Below, one piece after another: positions 27,194 through 35,457 of a DNA stretch of 64,000 nt. The position numbers were made by a program, and so were the translations under genes. The notes under the pieces are model-generated. The model saw only the letters and a list, made by a program, of their open reading frames with translations, did no database searches and had not been told where the DNA came from. This stretch comes from CAVURS01 sp963834425. Its GTDB lineage: Bacteria > Actinomycetota > Actinomycetes > Actinomycetales > CAVURS01. The stretch is from positions 62,001 through 126,000 of the forward strand of contig CAWIBR010000008.1 in the NCBI GenBank assembly GCA_963834425.1, written 5' to 3'. Every line of letters begins with the position of its first letter. The stretch's first letter is position 1.

Positions 27194-28195
27194 TCAGATG
27201 CCCCAGCGCAGGCCCGGCGTGCTGACCGGGGCATCCCACAGCCCGAGCATGTCGTCGTCGACCTTGAGCAGCGTCACCGAGGTCCCTGCCATCTCCAGCG
27301 AGGTGATGTACGACCCGACCAGCGACCGCGCGACCTGCACGCCGTGACCGGCCAGGATCCGGTTGACCTCGTTATACATCAGGTAGAGCTCGATGAGCGG
27401 GGTGCCGCCGAGACCGTTGACGAACGCGATCACCGGATCGCCCGAGGCGAACGGCAGATCGGCCAGGATCGGCTCGACCAGCATCGCGGCGATCTCCTTG
27501 GCCGGTGCCAGCTTGACCCGCTTGCGGCCGGGCTCGCCGTGGATGCCGACGCCGAGCTCCATCTCGTCGTCCCCGAGCTCGAACGTCGGCTGCCCGGCCG
27601 CGGGGACGGTGCAGGAGGTCAGGGCCAGGCCCATGCTCCGGCCGTTGGCGTTGACCGCTCGCGCGATGCCCGCGACCTGGTCGAGGTCGCGCCCCTGCTC
27701 GGCGGCCGCGCCCGCGATCTTCTCGAGCAGCACGGTGACGCCGACCCCGCGGCGACCGGCCGTCCAGGTGCTGTCCTGGACGGCCACGTCGTCGTCGGTG
27801 ACGACCGACTGCACGGGTGAGCCGGTCTCGGCCGCGGCCAGCTCGGCGGCCATCTCGAAGTTCATCACGTCGCCGGTGTAGTTCTTGACGACGTGCAGGA
27901 CGCCTGCGCCGCCGTCGACCAGCTTGGTCGCGGCCAGCATCTGGTCCGGCACCGGCGAGGTGAAGATCTCACCGGCGCAGGCGGCGTCGAGCATCCCGAC
28001 CCCGACGAACCCACCGTGCAGCGGCTCGTGTCCCGACCCACCGCCCGAGATGATGCCGACCTTGCCCGCCCGAGGGGCGTCGTCGCGATAGATGATCCGG
28101 TTGGCGTGGTCGACCCTCAGCTCGGGGTGGGCCGCCTCGATGCCGAGCAGCGCCTCGGCCACCACGTCGTTCGGGTCGTTGATGAGCTTCTTCAT
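27194..28195 (-). CDS. dhaK: Dihydroxyacetone kinase subunit DhaK
   Basis: 333 residues. Substrate-binding subunit that holds dihydroxyacetone covalently on His219 (GVGIHGEPGRKRV). GIISGGGSGHEPLHGGFVG and KNYTGDVMNFEMA are typical. ATG 28195 was preferred to the longer frame from 28315, because the protein family begins MKKLINDP. First gene of the dhaKLM unit, which turns dihydroxyacetone into its phosphate for glycolysis using PEP instead of ATP. Confidence 0.95.
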   Translation of the reverse strand: MKKLINDPNDVVAEALLGIEAAHPELRVDHANRIIYRDDAPRAGKVGIISGGGSGHEPLHGGFVGVGMLDAACAGEIFTSPVPDQMLAATKLVDGGAGVLHVVKNYTGDVMNFEMAAELAAAETGSPVQSVVTDDDVAVQDSTWTAGRRGVGVTVLLEKIAGAAAEQGRDLDQVAGIARAVNANGRSMGLALTSCTVPAAGQPTFELGDDEMELGVGIHGEPGRKRVKLAPAKEIAAMLVEPILADLPFASGDPVIAFVNGLGGTPLIELYLMYNEVNRILAGHGVQVARSLVGSYITSLEMAGTSVTLLKVDDDMLGLWDAPVSTPGLRWGI

Positions 28196-28307
28196 GTCGG
28201 CGAGCACACCTCGACGGCGCCGGCAAGTCAAGACGCGGTGAAAGCCGGTCAGCCGAGAACATTCGTTGAGAACCCATCCGCCGCGTCGATCGCGGCGAAG
28301 ACCCCCC

Positions 28308-29908
28308 GTGACCAACGACAGCGAGACCGACGTCCGTCAGTCTCCAGAGAGTGGTCAATCAGCGACTCCAGCAACGGAGTTCGCCGACGTCTCCCTTCCG
28401 GAGGCGGGACTGGCCGGTTTGCTCGCGGGCGCGATCACGATCGGTCTGGCCGAGCTGATCGGTGTCGTGTGGCAACGGATCGGTCTCGAGCACGGCGTCG
28501 CCTCGCCAGTGATCGCCGTGGGCGGTGCCTTCGTCAACCACACCCCGCCGTGGCTCAAGGACTTCGCGGTCGCGCACTTCGGTAGCCAGGACAAGCACGT
28601 CCTGCTGTCCGGCATCGGCTTCGCCCTGGTCCTCTTGTCGATCGCGGCCGGGGTCATCGCCCGCTGGCGGCTTCGCTGGGGCCTCGCCCTGGTCGGGCTG
28701 CTCGGCTTCGTGGCCGTCGCCGCGGTGCTGACTCGGCCCAACGCGTGGCCCCTGGACGCCGGCCCGACCCTGATCGGCCTGGCCGTCGGCCTGGCCTGTC
28801 TGCGCCGCCTGCTGACCGTGCGCCGGGCTACGGCCGACGGGTCCCGGACGGCGCACCTTCCTGCTCTCGGCGCTGGTCATCGGCGCGGCGGCCGTCGTGT
28901 CGGGCGGCGTCTCGCGGCTCTTCACCGCGGCCAAGGACGTCGAGGCCAGCCGCGCTTCGATCAAGCTGCCGGTGCCGGCCGAGCCGCTCGGGGCGATCCC
29001 CGGCGGCGTGAGCCTGCCGATCCCCGGGATCACGCCGTACCGCACGAGCAGCTCGCGGTTCTACCGGGTCGATACGGCGCTGAGCCTGCCGCAGCTGCCG
29101 GCCGACAAGTGGCGGCTGAAGGTCCACGGCCTGGTCGACCACGAGCTCTCGATGAACTTCGACGACCTGCTGGCCAAGCCGCTCGTCGAGCGGGCGATCA
29201 CCCTCACCTGTGTCTCCAACGAGGTCGGCGGCGACCTGCTCGGCAACGCGGTCTGGCTGGGCTACCCGATGAAGGACCTGCTGAGCCAGGTCGGGCCGAG
29301 CAGCGACGCCGACATGGTGCTCTCCACGAGCGTCGACGGGATGACCATCTCGCACGCCGCTCGCCGAGCTGATGGACGGCCGGGACGCGATGCTGGCGGT
29401 CGCGATGAACGGCACGCCGCTGCCGGTCGCGCACGGCTTCCCGGTGCGGATGGTGGTGCCCGGGCTCTACGGCTACGTCTCCGCGACCAAGTGGGTGGTC
29501 GACCTCGAGGTCACCCGGTTCGACAAGAAGCAGGCCTACTGGACCCCTCGCGGGTACGCCGCGAAGGCACCCATCAAGACCTCATCCCGGATCGACGTGC
29601 CCGGGTCGTTCGCCCACGTGAAGGCCGGCACCGTGGCCGTCGCCGGTGTGGCCTGGGCCCAGCACCGGGGCATCAGCGCCGTGCAGACCCGGGTCGACGG
29701 CGGGCCGTGGCGGTCGGCGCGGTTGGCCGAGTCGCTCAGCAAGGACACCTGGCGGCAATGGGTGTGGGAGTGGCCGGCGACGGCCGGCACCCACACCATC
29801 GAGTGCCGGGCGATCGATGGCACGGGCGCGGCGCAGAGCGCCACGTCGCACGGCATCCGCCCGGACGGGAGCACCGGACTGGACTCAGTCGTGGTCATGG
29901 TCACGTGA
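28308..29908 (+). CDS. Membrane-anchored sulfite-oxidase-like molybdopterin oxidoreductase (two frameshifts)
   Basis: The N-terminal 190 residues contain several membrane helices (AGLAGLLAGAITIGLAELIG, HVLLSGIGFALVLLSIAAGV, LALVGLLGFVAVAAVL). The C-terminal part is a sulfite-oxidase-fold Mo-cofactor domain, with substrate/cofactor region ITLTCVSNEVGGDLLGNAVW (the Cys would bind Mo) and AHGFPVRMVVPGLYGYVSATKWV, followed by the dimerisation domain (RIDVPGSFAHVKAGTVAVAGVAW). Frames break near 28860 and 29360. The catalytic part should face outside. Electrons may go to the quinone pool or a cytochrome. GTG 28308 was chosen as the most likely start, with the helices beginning 40 residues later. 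Confidence 0.82.
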
Positions 29909-29984
29909 ACCAACCGTCGGTGCATGCAACCGCCTGGCCCGGCGCTGCGAAAACCCATAAGGATCAACGAAATCGGAGAAGCTC

Positions 29985-30628
29985 ATGAAGCCTCGTATTG
30001 CCCTCACCGCCCTAGCGGCCACCTCCCTGACCCTCGGGCTCGCCGCCTGCGGCAGCAGCGGCGGCGGCTCGTCGTCGGCCGGCTCGGCCCCCAGCACCAC
30101 CGCCAGCCCCAGCGCCAGCAGCGACGCCATGATGGCCGACCTGGTCGGCCCGGGCTGCGCGGCGTACGCCAAGGCGGTGCCCAGCGGCTCCGGCTCGGTC
30201 GACGGCATGGCCCAGGACCCGGTCGCGACCGCGGCGTCGAACAACCCGCTGCTCAAGACCCTCGTGGCGGCCGTCTCCGGCCAGCTCAACTCGAAGGTCA
30301 ACCTGGTCAACACGCTGAACAACGGCCAGTTCACGGTCTTCGCGCCGGTCGACTCGGCCTTCGCCAAGGTGCCGGCCGCGACGCTGGCCAAGCTCAAGAC
30401 CGATGGCCCGCTGCTGTCCAAGATCCTGACCTACCACGTTGTCGCAGGACAACTGTCGCCCACGCAGGTCGTCGGCATGCACAAGACGGTCGAGGGCGGG
30501 ACGGTCGACGTGACCGGCTCCGGGCAGACACGCTCAAGGTCGACAACGCCAACGTCGTCTGCGGCGGGGTCAAGACCGCCAACGCCACGGTCTACCTGAT
30601 CGACTCGGTCCTCAGCCCCACCAGCTGA
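29985..30628 (+). CDS. Fasciclin (FAS1) domain lipoprotein (frameshift near the end)
   Basis: About 214 residues. A lipoprotein signal ends in the lipobox LGLAAC, giving a lipid-anchored surface protein. A Ser/Gly/Ala-rich linker follows, then one FAS1 domain with the H1 and H2 boxes FTVFAPVDSAFAKVPAATL and ILTYHVVAGQL. The first frame loses the last strand at about 30527; the other frame supplies DTLKVDNANVVCGG and ends VYLIDSVLSP at 30628. It resembles the MPT70/MPT83 group of mycobacteria. GGAGAAGCTC precedes the ATG. The role is adhesion or cell-envelope related. Confidence 0.88.
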
Positions 30629-30640
30629 CCACCGACGCGA

Positions 30641-30671
30641 CTCTCCCCGGCGTCCAGGACGCCGGGGAGAG
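30641..30671. terminator. Strong bidirectional hairpin terminator
   Basis: A perfect 14-base-pair stem (CTCTCCCCGGCGTC with its complement) around the three-base loop CAG. It lies between the fasciclin stop and the stop of the convergent cytochrome-associated gene, eight bases before the latter. Confidence 0.8.
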
Positions 30672-30678
30672 CCGTGCG

Positions 30679-31644
30679 TCAGGACCGCGACGCGGTCTGG
30701 CGGCTGCGGTAGTAGTCGCGCCAGATCAGCCGATGGACCGGGATCCAGCGCGGGACGGATCGCAGGCCCGGGATGAACGGCAGGAAGACCAGCAGCAGGG
30801 TCAACAGCATCATCAGCGCCCAGACCTGGGCGTCGGCGTTGTCCGACGTCGAGAACGGCTTGACCTGGTACCAGAACGTGTAGAGCCACATCCACGGCTG
30901 ACCGGGGTAGTTGCCCGTCTCGTTCATCATCCCCCACTGGTCGCCGCCGAGCTGGCGGGCGCGGGCCTGGTCCTCCAGGTAGGCGCCGTCCGACAGCAAC
31001 AACAAGGTGCGGGTCTGGTCACCGCCGTAGAACGCCCCGCCCGAGCTGAGCGCGCCCTCGAGGCCGCCCGACCGGGCCAGAGTGAGGAAGCCCGCGGTCA
31101 GCGCCGGAACCGGTCCGTAGTCGCCTGAGGCCACGCGGGCTGGGTCATTGCCCGGAGCCTTGGCCAGCGCGTCGGCGTACGCGTTCGCCCAGCTCGCTTG
31201 CTGCTGCGCGCTCGCCGCCTGCCAGGTAGCCACGGCCGGCCCGACGCTCGGGTCCGCGACATCCTGCGCGAGCGGACCCATGACCAGGTGTTGCGAGTCC
31301 ACCGGCAGGCGCACGCCGCCGAGCTTCTGCAGCGGGAGCCCGAGCAGCAGCTGCCCCTCGGCGTTGTGGTTGTACGGCGGTCCGTACGTCGCGCTCCCCG
31401 ACGTGCCAGCGAGCTCGCTCGTCGCCGTCGCGACCACGTCGGCCGGTGCGGCCTGGGCCCAGGCCTTGAGGGTGATCGACTTCTCGTCCGGCGACGAGAA
31501 GACGGCGGCCAGGCCGACGGTGAGGACGCTCACGACGACCAGGGCGATGACGAACTCCTTGACCAGGTCGTAGGGCCGGGTCCGGTAGGAGTGCGAGTCC
31601 GGCGTGGGGTGCTGCGACGTGTGCCGGGGAGCCAGGGCGGTCAT
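30679..31644 (-). CDS. Cytochrome-b-partner membrane protein
   Basis: 321 residues. One membrane segment near the N-terminus (EFVIALVVVSVLTVGLAAVF), a large, probably extracytoplasmic domain of about 200 residues, and one more near the C-terminus (VWALMMLLTLLLVFLPFIPGL). The ends resemble the C-terminal subunit of a cytochrome bc/b6-type complex (PYDLVKEF ... RSVPRWIPVHRLIWRDYY), but the middle domain is not one I recognise. It lacks a CxxCH haem site and a Rieske motif. Its ATG is one base after the stop of the cytochrome b gene, so they are co-translated. Confidence 0.7.
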   Translation of the reverse strand: MTALAPRHTSQHPTPDSHSYRTRPYDLVKEFVIALVVVSVLTVGLAAVFSSPDEKSITLKAWAQAAPADVVATATSELAGTSGSATYGPPYNHNAEGQLLLGLPLQKLGGVRLPVDSQHLVMGPLAQDVADPSVGPAVATWQAASAQQQASWANAYADALAKAPGNDPARVASGDYGPVPALTAGFLTLARSGGLEGALSSGGAFYGGDQTRTLLLLSDGAYLEDQARARQLGGDQWGMMNETGNYPGQPWMWLYTFWYQVKPFSTSDNADAQVWALMMLLTLLLVFLPFIPGLRSVPRWIPVHRLIWRDYYRSRQTASRS

Positions 31645-31645
31645 C

Positions 31646-32251
31646 TCACTCCTCCCCCGTCGAGTCGATGGGCGGGACGACGCCGTGCCGGCGCACCAGC
31701 ACGACGTGCAGCACGGTCAGCAGGCCGATCGAGAGGGGCAGCAGCGTGACGTGCCACAGCAGCATCTGCCCGGGATTGAGGACATTGAAGTAGGCGCCGA
31801 CCCCGATCGAGTTGAGCCCGTCCTTGGCCTGCGTGCTGATCCACTGCGCGTCGAGGTTGGACTGCGACAGGTAACCGGTGAACGCGGTGCCGATCGAGGT
31901 GACGAAGGCGACCACACCGGTGATCCAGGTCAACGTGCGCTTGCCGCGCCAGGCGGCCATCCAGAACTTCCCCCACAGGTGGATCACCATGAAGGCGAAG
32001 AACAGCTCCACGCTCCACAGGTGCAGGGAGTTGACGAAGTGGCCGACGCTCGAGACGTGCCACCAGGTGGCGCCGCCGATGGCGAGTACGCCGCCGGAGG
32101 CCAGCACCACGATCAGCGCAGCCAGGGTGAGGACGCCGAAGACATAGATCCACGAGGCCACGTAGCGCGGCTGGCGATCCGGGAGGATCTGCCCTGGCTC
32201 GACGATGCGGCTCGCGCGCTCGCGAACGGCGGTCGTCCAGTTGCCACTCAT
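31646..32251 (-). CDS. Cytochrome b (b6-type) N-terminal domain protein
   Basis: 201 residues with four membrane helices. Two bis-histidine haem pairs are visible: H-x13-H in SLHLWSVELFFAFMVIHLWG, and H-x14-H in LLWHVTLLPLS...VLHVVLV. The longer second spacing is typical of b6-type and Gram-positive cytochromes. It should carry two b haems and move electrons from or to menaquinone. Start and stop overlap the small gene upstream by four bases (ATGA). No Rieske or cytochrome c gene is in this unit. Confidence 0.88.
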   Translation of the reverse strand: MSGNWTTAVRERASRIVEPGQILPDRQPRYVASWIYVFGVLTLAALIVVLASGGVLAIGGATWWHVSSVGHFVNSLHLWSVELFFAFMVIHLWGKFWMAAWRGKRTLTWITGVVAFVTSIGTAFTGYLSQSNLDAQWISTQAKDGLNSIGVGAYFNVLNPGQMLLWHVTLLPLSIGLLTVLHVVLVRRHGVVPPIDSTGEE

Positions 32252-32439
32252 GGCAACCGCCCTACGGCCGGTCCCTGGTCGTCGTCCGGCGGCGATGGGA
32301 AGGGGAGGACGAGCGCGAGCCCGAAGACCACGACCATGGCCAGGATGATCAGCGCGTTGGTCAGGCTGATGTGGATGACCGACCAGCTCAGGTAGTGCCC
32401 GGACGGTGATGCGTCAATGACGGTCGACAGCGCCTTCAT
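32248..32439 (-). CDS. Small single-helix membrane protein of the cytochrome b unit
   Basis: 63 residues with one hydrophobic helix (WSVIHISLTNALIILAMVVV) and a Pro/Asp-rich tail. M32439 is preferred to the frame opened at 32550, because the helix follows and the upstream part is low-complexity. The ATGA overlap with the cytochrome b gene makes it the first cistron, so it is probably an accessory subunit. Confidence 0.6.
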   Translation of the reverse strand: MKALSTVIDASPSGHYLSWSVIHISLTNALIILAMVVVFGLALVLPFPSPPDDDQGPAVGRLP

Positions 32440-32533
32440 GGCCGAGCCCCTTTGCTCGCGGCGGTGCTGGCTCGGTGCCTGGTTGGCACCGCGCCGATCC
32501 GTCATCCTTGGCTCGGCCCCGGAATGACTACTA

Positions 32534-32547
32534 GAGGCGAAAGTCCC
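32534..32547 (-). promoter_or_regulatory. DosR/DevR-like box before the cytochrome b unit
   Basis: Minus-strand GGGACTTTCGCCTC matches GGGACTTTnGGCCC at 12 of 14 positions. It lies about 95 bases upstream of the first ATG of the unit. Confidence 0.45.
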
Positions 32548-32592
32548 CAACAGCCAAGGCCGCCGGGGACCGTCGTCCGGACGCTGCCCTGA

Positions 32593-32905
32593 TCAGGCGA
32601 TGGGCGCCGTGGCGTGGGCACCGGCGAGCGGCCAGCCGCCAGCTGCCAGGTGTGCACTCACCCGGGCGATGTCTGCATCCAGCGGCGCCTCGTGGGTGAC
32701 GTCGGCGATGGCGTCCCGGATCGCCTGGGCCGAGGCCGTGTCCCCGCTCTCGGCCAGCTCGTTGGCCACCTGCAGAACCTCCTCCGCGCTGAGCTGCCGG
32801 TTGAGCAGGGCCAGCAGGGGGATGTAGTCCTGCGGCGGGCACCCCCTCCGGGTAGCCCGCGCGCAGGAAGCTCACGACGGACGAGACGAACGACGACAGC
32901 TCCAC
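32593..32905 (-). CDS. DUF3349 protein (one frameshift)
   Basis: About 104 residues. The start reads VELSSFVSSVVSFLRAGYPEGVP. After one extra base near 32845 the family continues DYIPLLALLNRQLSAEEVLQ and ends HATAPIA at 32593. DUF3349 proteins are small, soluble and helical, known mainly from actinomycetes; their function is unknown. GGAG lies about eleven bases before the GTG. It follows the PiT gene and a small membrane protein on the same strand. Confidence 0.7.
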
Positions 32906-32937
32906 GGATCTCGCTCCTTCGCTTCGATGCCAGTTGG

Positions 32938-33213
32938 TCAGGTGCCGGCGACGATCAGGTAGAGCCCCCAGGCGATTCCGGCCACGACGACCGCGAAGCA
33001 GGCCGACGCGGCGATCAATCGGGACCGGCTGCGGACCCCGACAGTGGCCGTGGCCGTCGACCCGTCTCCGGCGATGCCCACCGGGCCGGTCGCGGTCTCC
33101 GGGGGCGCCAGCACGCGGACGCCGATCGCGAAGATCGCCGGGAGGCCGGCGCCGGCGATCAGGCCCACGACGGTGATCTGCCAGATGGCGGTGAGGTTGA
33201 TCCACTTGTCCAT
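32938..33213 (-). CDS. Small two-helix membrane protein next to PiT
   Basis: 91 residues with two hydrophobic segments (AIWQITVVGLIAGAGLPAIFA and LIAASACFAVVVAGIAWGLYLI) separated by a short charged loop. ATG 33213 lies 11 bases after the PiT stop. I do not recognise a named family. The PiT, small membrane protein, DUF3349 order suggests an accessory role in phosphate uptake. Confidence 0.7.
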   Translation of the reverse strand: MDKWINLTAIWQITVVGLIAGAGLPAIFAIGVRVLAPPETATGPVGIAGDGSTATATVGVRSRSRLIAASACFAVVVAGIAWGLYLIVAGT

Positions 33214-33224
33214 GGTTGGGCTCC

Positions 33225-34403
33225 TCAGGCCGCCGCGGCCGCGGTGGCGGTGGCGGGCTCGGCGGGAGTCGGGACGAGGCTCCCGGTCCATTCGGCGTTG
33301 ACGTTTCCAGGGTGCACCTGGTTGGTGCGCGACCTGCGATAGAGGGTGCCGGCGAACGCGACCAGACCGACCAGGATGACCGACGTGCCGACGGGACGAC
33401 CCAGCACGTCAGCGAGGCCGTAGGCCGCGGCCCCGACCAGGGCGGCGCTCGGCAAGGTGATCAGCCAGGCCATCGCCATCCGACCTGCGACGCCCCAGCG
33501 CACCGAGGCGTCGCGACGCCCGACCCCGGTGCCCAGGATCGACCCGGTCGCGACGTGGGTGGTCGAGAGCGAGTAGCCGAAGTGGCTGGCCAGCAGGATC
33601 GTTGCCGCCGAGGAGGATTCGGCGGTCATGCCCTGCCGCGACTCGATCTCGACCAGGCCCTTGCCGAGCGTGCGGATCACCCGCCAGCCCCCGACGTACG
33701 TGCCGAGGGAGATGGCGAGCGCACAGCTCACGATCACCCAGAACGGCGCCGTGGCGCCGGCAGCCAGCGTCCCGTTGGCGATCAACGCCAGCGTGATGAC
33801 GCCCATGGTCTTCTGGGCGTCGTTGCTGCCGTGGGCCAGCGAGACGAGGGACGCCGAGCCGATCTGACCGATCCGGAAGCCCCGGGTGACCTCGCCGGTG
33901 CGCACGCGCATGGTGATCCGGTAGACCAGGTAGGTGCCGGTCGTCGCGATCAGTCCGGCGATCAGCGGGGAGAGGGCGGCCGGGATGATCACCTTCGAGA
34001 TCAGCCCCTGCCACTTCACTGCGTCGGTGCCGGCGGCCGCAATGGTCGCGCCGACCACCCCGCCGATAAGGGCGTGCGAGGAGCTGGACGGGATGCCCAG
34101 GAACCAGGTCATCAGGTTCCAGATGATGCCGCCGGTCAGGCCGGCGAAGACGACGGTCAGGGTCACCAGGTTGGAGTCGACCAGGCCGCTGGCGATCGTC
34201 GCCGCCACGCTGAGCGAGAGGAACGCGCCCACGAGGTTCAGCGCGCCGGAGATGCCGACGGCGACCTTCGGGGGCAGCGCACCGGTGGCGATGGACGTCG
34301 CCATCGCGTTGGCGGTGTCGTGGAAGCCGTTGGTGAAATCGAAGGCCAGTGCGGTCAGGACGACCAGGACCAGCAGTACGTCGTTGCTCACGGGGTAAGT
34401 CAT
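33225..34403 (-). CDS. pit: Low-affinity inorganic phosphate transporter, PiT family
   Basis: 392 residues and about ten membrane helices. The repeated PiT signature is present twice: FDFTNGFHDTANAMATSIATG near the N-terminus, and SLAHGSNDAQKTMGVITLAL in the second half. IPSSSSHALIGG and LSTTHVATGSILGTG are the paired substrate loops. A proton- or sodium-coupled phosphate (metal-phosphate) importer of the inner membrane. The tail is low-complexity (Ala/Thr). Confidence 0.93.
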   Translation of the reverse strand: MTYPVSNDVLLVLVVLTALAFDFTNGFHDTANAMATSIATGALPPKVAVGISGALNLVGAFLSLSVAATIASGLVDSNLVTLTVVFAGLTGGIIWNLMTWFLGIPSSSSHALIGGVVGATIAAAGTDAVKWQGLISKVIIPAALSPLIAGLIATTGTYLVYRITMRVRTGEVTRGFRIGQIGSASLVSLAHGSNDAQKTMGVITLALIANGTLAAGATAPFWVIVSCALAISLGTYVGGWRVIRTLGKGLVEIESRQGMTAESSSAATILLASHFGYSLSTTHVATGSILGTGVGRRDASVRWGVAGRMAMAWLITLPSAALVGAAAYGLADVLGRPVGTSVILVGLVAFAGTLYRRSRTNQVHPGNVNAEWTGSLVPTPAEPATATAAAAA

Positions 34404-34417
34404 AGCGTCGGCGCCCT

Positions 34418-34440
34418 GTTGTCCGGGACGACAAACCGGA
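34418..34440. promoter_or_regulatory. Overlapping inverted repeats upstream of PiT
   Basis: TTGTC (34418-34422) with GACAA (34429-34433), and GTCCGG (34420-34425) with CCGGAC (34435-34440), 15-37 bases upstream of the PiT ATG. A possible operator; the regulator is unknown. Confidence 0.35.
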
Positions 34441-34496
34441 CGGTGAGGGCAGCTTTCGGCTATTGGTCGACCGGCGTTTACCTGCCGTCCATCTGC

Positions 34497-35297
34497 TCAG
34501 ACCTCGCGGTAGCGCGCCTCGGTCAGCCCGAACAGGCCGAACGCCAGCAGGCCCAGGGCGGCCAGGCCGGCCAGCCACCGGCCGTACGGCTGGTCCATCA
34601 GTGTGCGGATGGCGCCGTCCAGGCCCTTGGCCTTCTGCGGGTCGAAGGTCCGGGCCGCGTCGACGACCAGCACTCCGGCCAGGGTGAAGACGGCGCCCCT
34701 GCCGGCCGAGCCGACCTGTCCGAGCCGGCGCACGAAGGTCTCGGTCCGCGGCGGCATGCTGCGCATCCGCTGCATGAAGCTCGCGCGCAGGCCCTGGACG
34801 ACGAGCACCACGCCGATGACCACGATCACCGCGCCGGCCAGCCCGACCGCCCACCGGCCGTCGTGGTGGCGCATGACCTTGGCGGTGAAGCCGGCCTGCT
34901 GCGAGCTCTGCGACCGGCGCGCCCCCGCGAGCACCGAGACGCAGCTGAAACACAGTGCGGCGTACGCCACGGCACTGGCCAGGCAGCGCAGTCGCTTGGC
35001 GGTGCTGTCCTTCTCACCAGCCGGTCCGGTGAAGACCTGGGCCAGCTGCCAGAGCGCGTACGCCGCGACGCCGATCGCTAACGCCACGACCAGGACCGCG
35101 CCGTACGGTCGGCCAGCCAGGTCGGTGACCGCGCCCTTCTGGTCCGGGTTGGAGCCGTGGCCGCGCACCGCCAGCCCGAGGGCGATCAGCCCGACCAGCA
35201 GGTAGATGACGCCGCGGGCCGCGAGTCCGGCCCGCGCGCCCCACCGGGCGGGGGCGGACGATGCTGAGGTGCGCTCGAGGAGCTTGCTGCGGCTGAT
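34497..35297 (-). CDS. DUF1206 membrane protein with apparent ATC start
   Basis: 267 codons, six predicted membrane helices arranged as three similar pairs (GVIYLLVGLIALGLAV, AVLVVALAIGVAAYALWQLAQ, VGLAGAVIVVIGVVLVVQGL, FTLAGVLVVDAARTF, WLAGLAALGLLAFGLFGL). Coding sequence clearly extends upstream of the first usual start (GTG 35168), since the first helix lies there. The only in-frame codon in start position is ATC (35297-35295), seven bases after a TAGCGT -10 box and followed by SRSKLLERTS. Probably an ATG or GTG changed or misread. Function unknown. Confidence 0.75.
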   Translation of the reverse strand: MSRSKLLERTSASSAPARWGARAGLAARGVIYLLVGLIALGLAVRGHGSNPDQKGAVTDLAGRPYGAVLVVALAIGVAAYALWQLAQVFTGPAGEKDSTAKRLRCLASAVAYAALCFSCVSVLAGARRSQSSQQAGFTAKVMRHHDGRWAVGLAGAVIVVIGVVLVVQGLRASFMQRMRSMPPRTETFVRRLGQVGSAGRGAVFTLAGVLVVDAARTFDPQKAKGLDGAIRTLMDQPYGRWLAGLAALGLLAFGLFGLTEARYREV

Positions 35298-35304
35298 AGG
35301 TCAG

Positions 35305-35310
35305 ACGCTA
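35305..35310 (-). promoter_or_regulatory. -10 box upstream of the DUF1206 gene
   Basis: TAGCGT on the minus strand, seven bases before the ATC codon; the arrangement copies the other leaderless genes in the window. Confidence 0.45.
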
Positions 35311-35387
35311 GGCGAGTCCGCGATGTCCGCAGGTTGAGAACCGACGGCGAGGCAGTCCCGGGGGGTCGCCGGCACTGCAGGGCGGGC

Positions 35388-35401
35388 GGGACCTTAGCCT
35401 C
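35388..35401 (+). promoter_or_regulatory. Weak DosR/DevR-like box before the CYTH-CHAD gene
   Basis: GGGACCTTAGCCTC matches the core at 11 of 14 positions, 57 bases upstream of ATG 35458. Confidence 0.3.
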
Positions 35402-35457
35402 ATCCGGATCCGCGTGGCACCGGCGAGAGTACGCCGCATGATGGGTCGGGTCCCGCG

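Noticed and set aside
34420..34440. GGGACGACAAACC as another DosR-like box
   Set aside because: Only the GGGAC half fits; the second half lacks G(G/T)CCC. Kept as an unspecified inverted repeat instead.
33216..35081. 621-codon plus-strand frame opposite PiT and DUF1206
   Set aside because: Asp/Gly/Arg/His-rich shadow of two membrane-protein genes.
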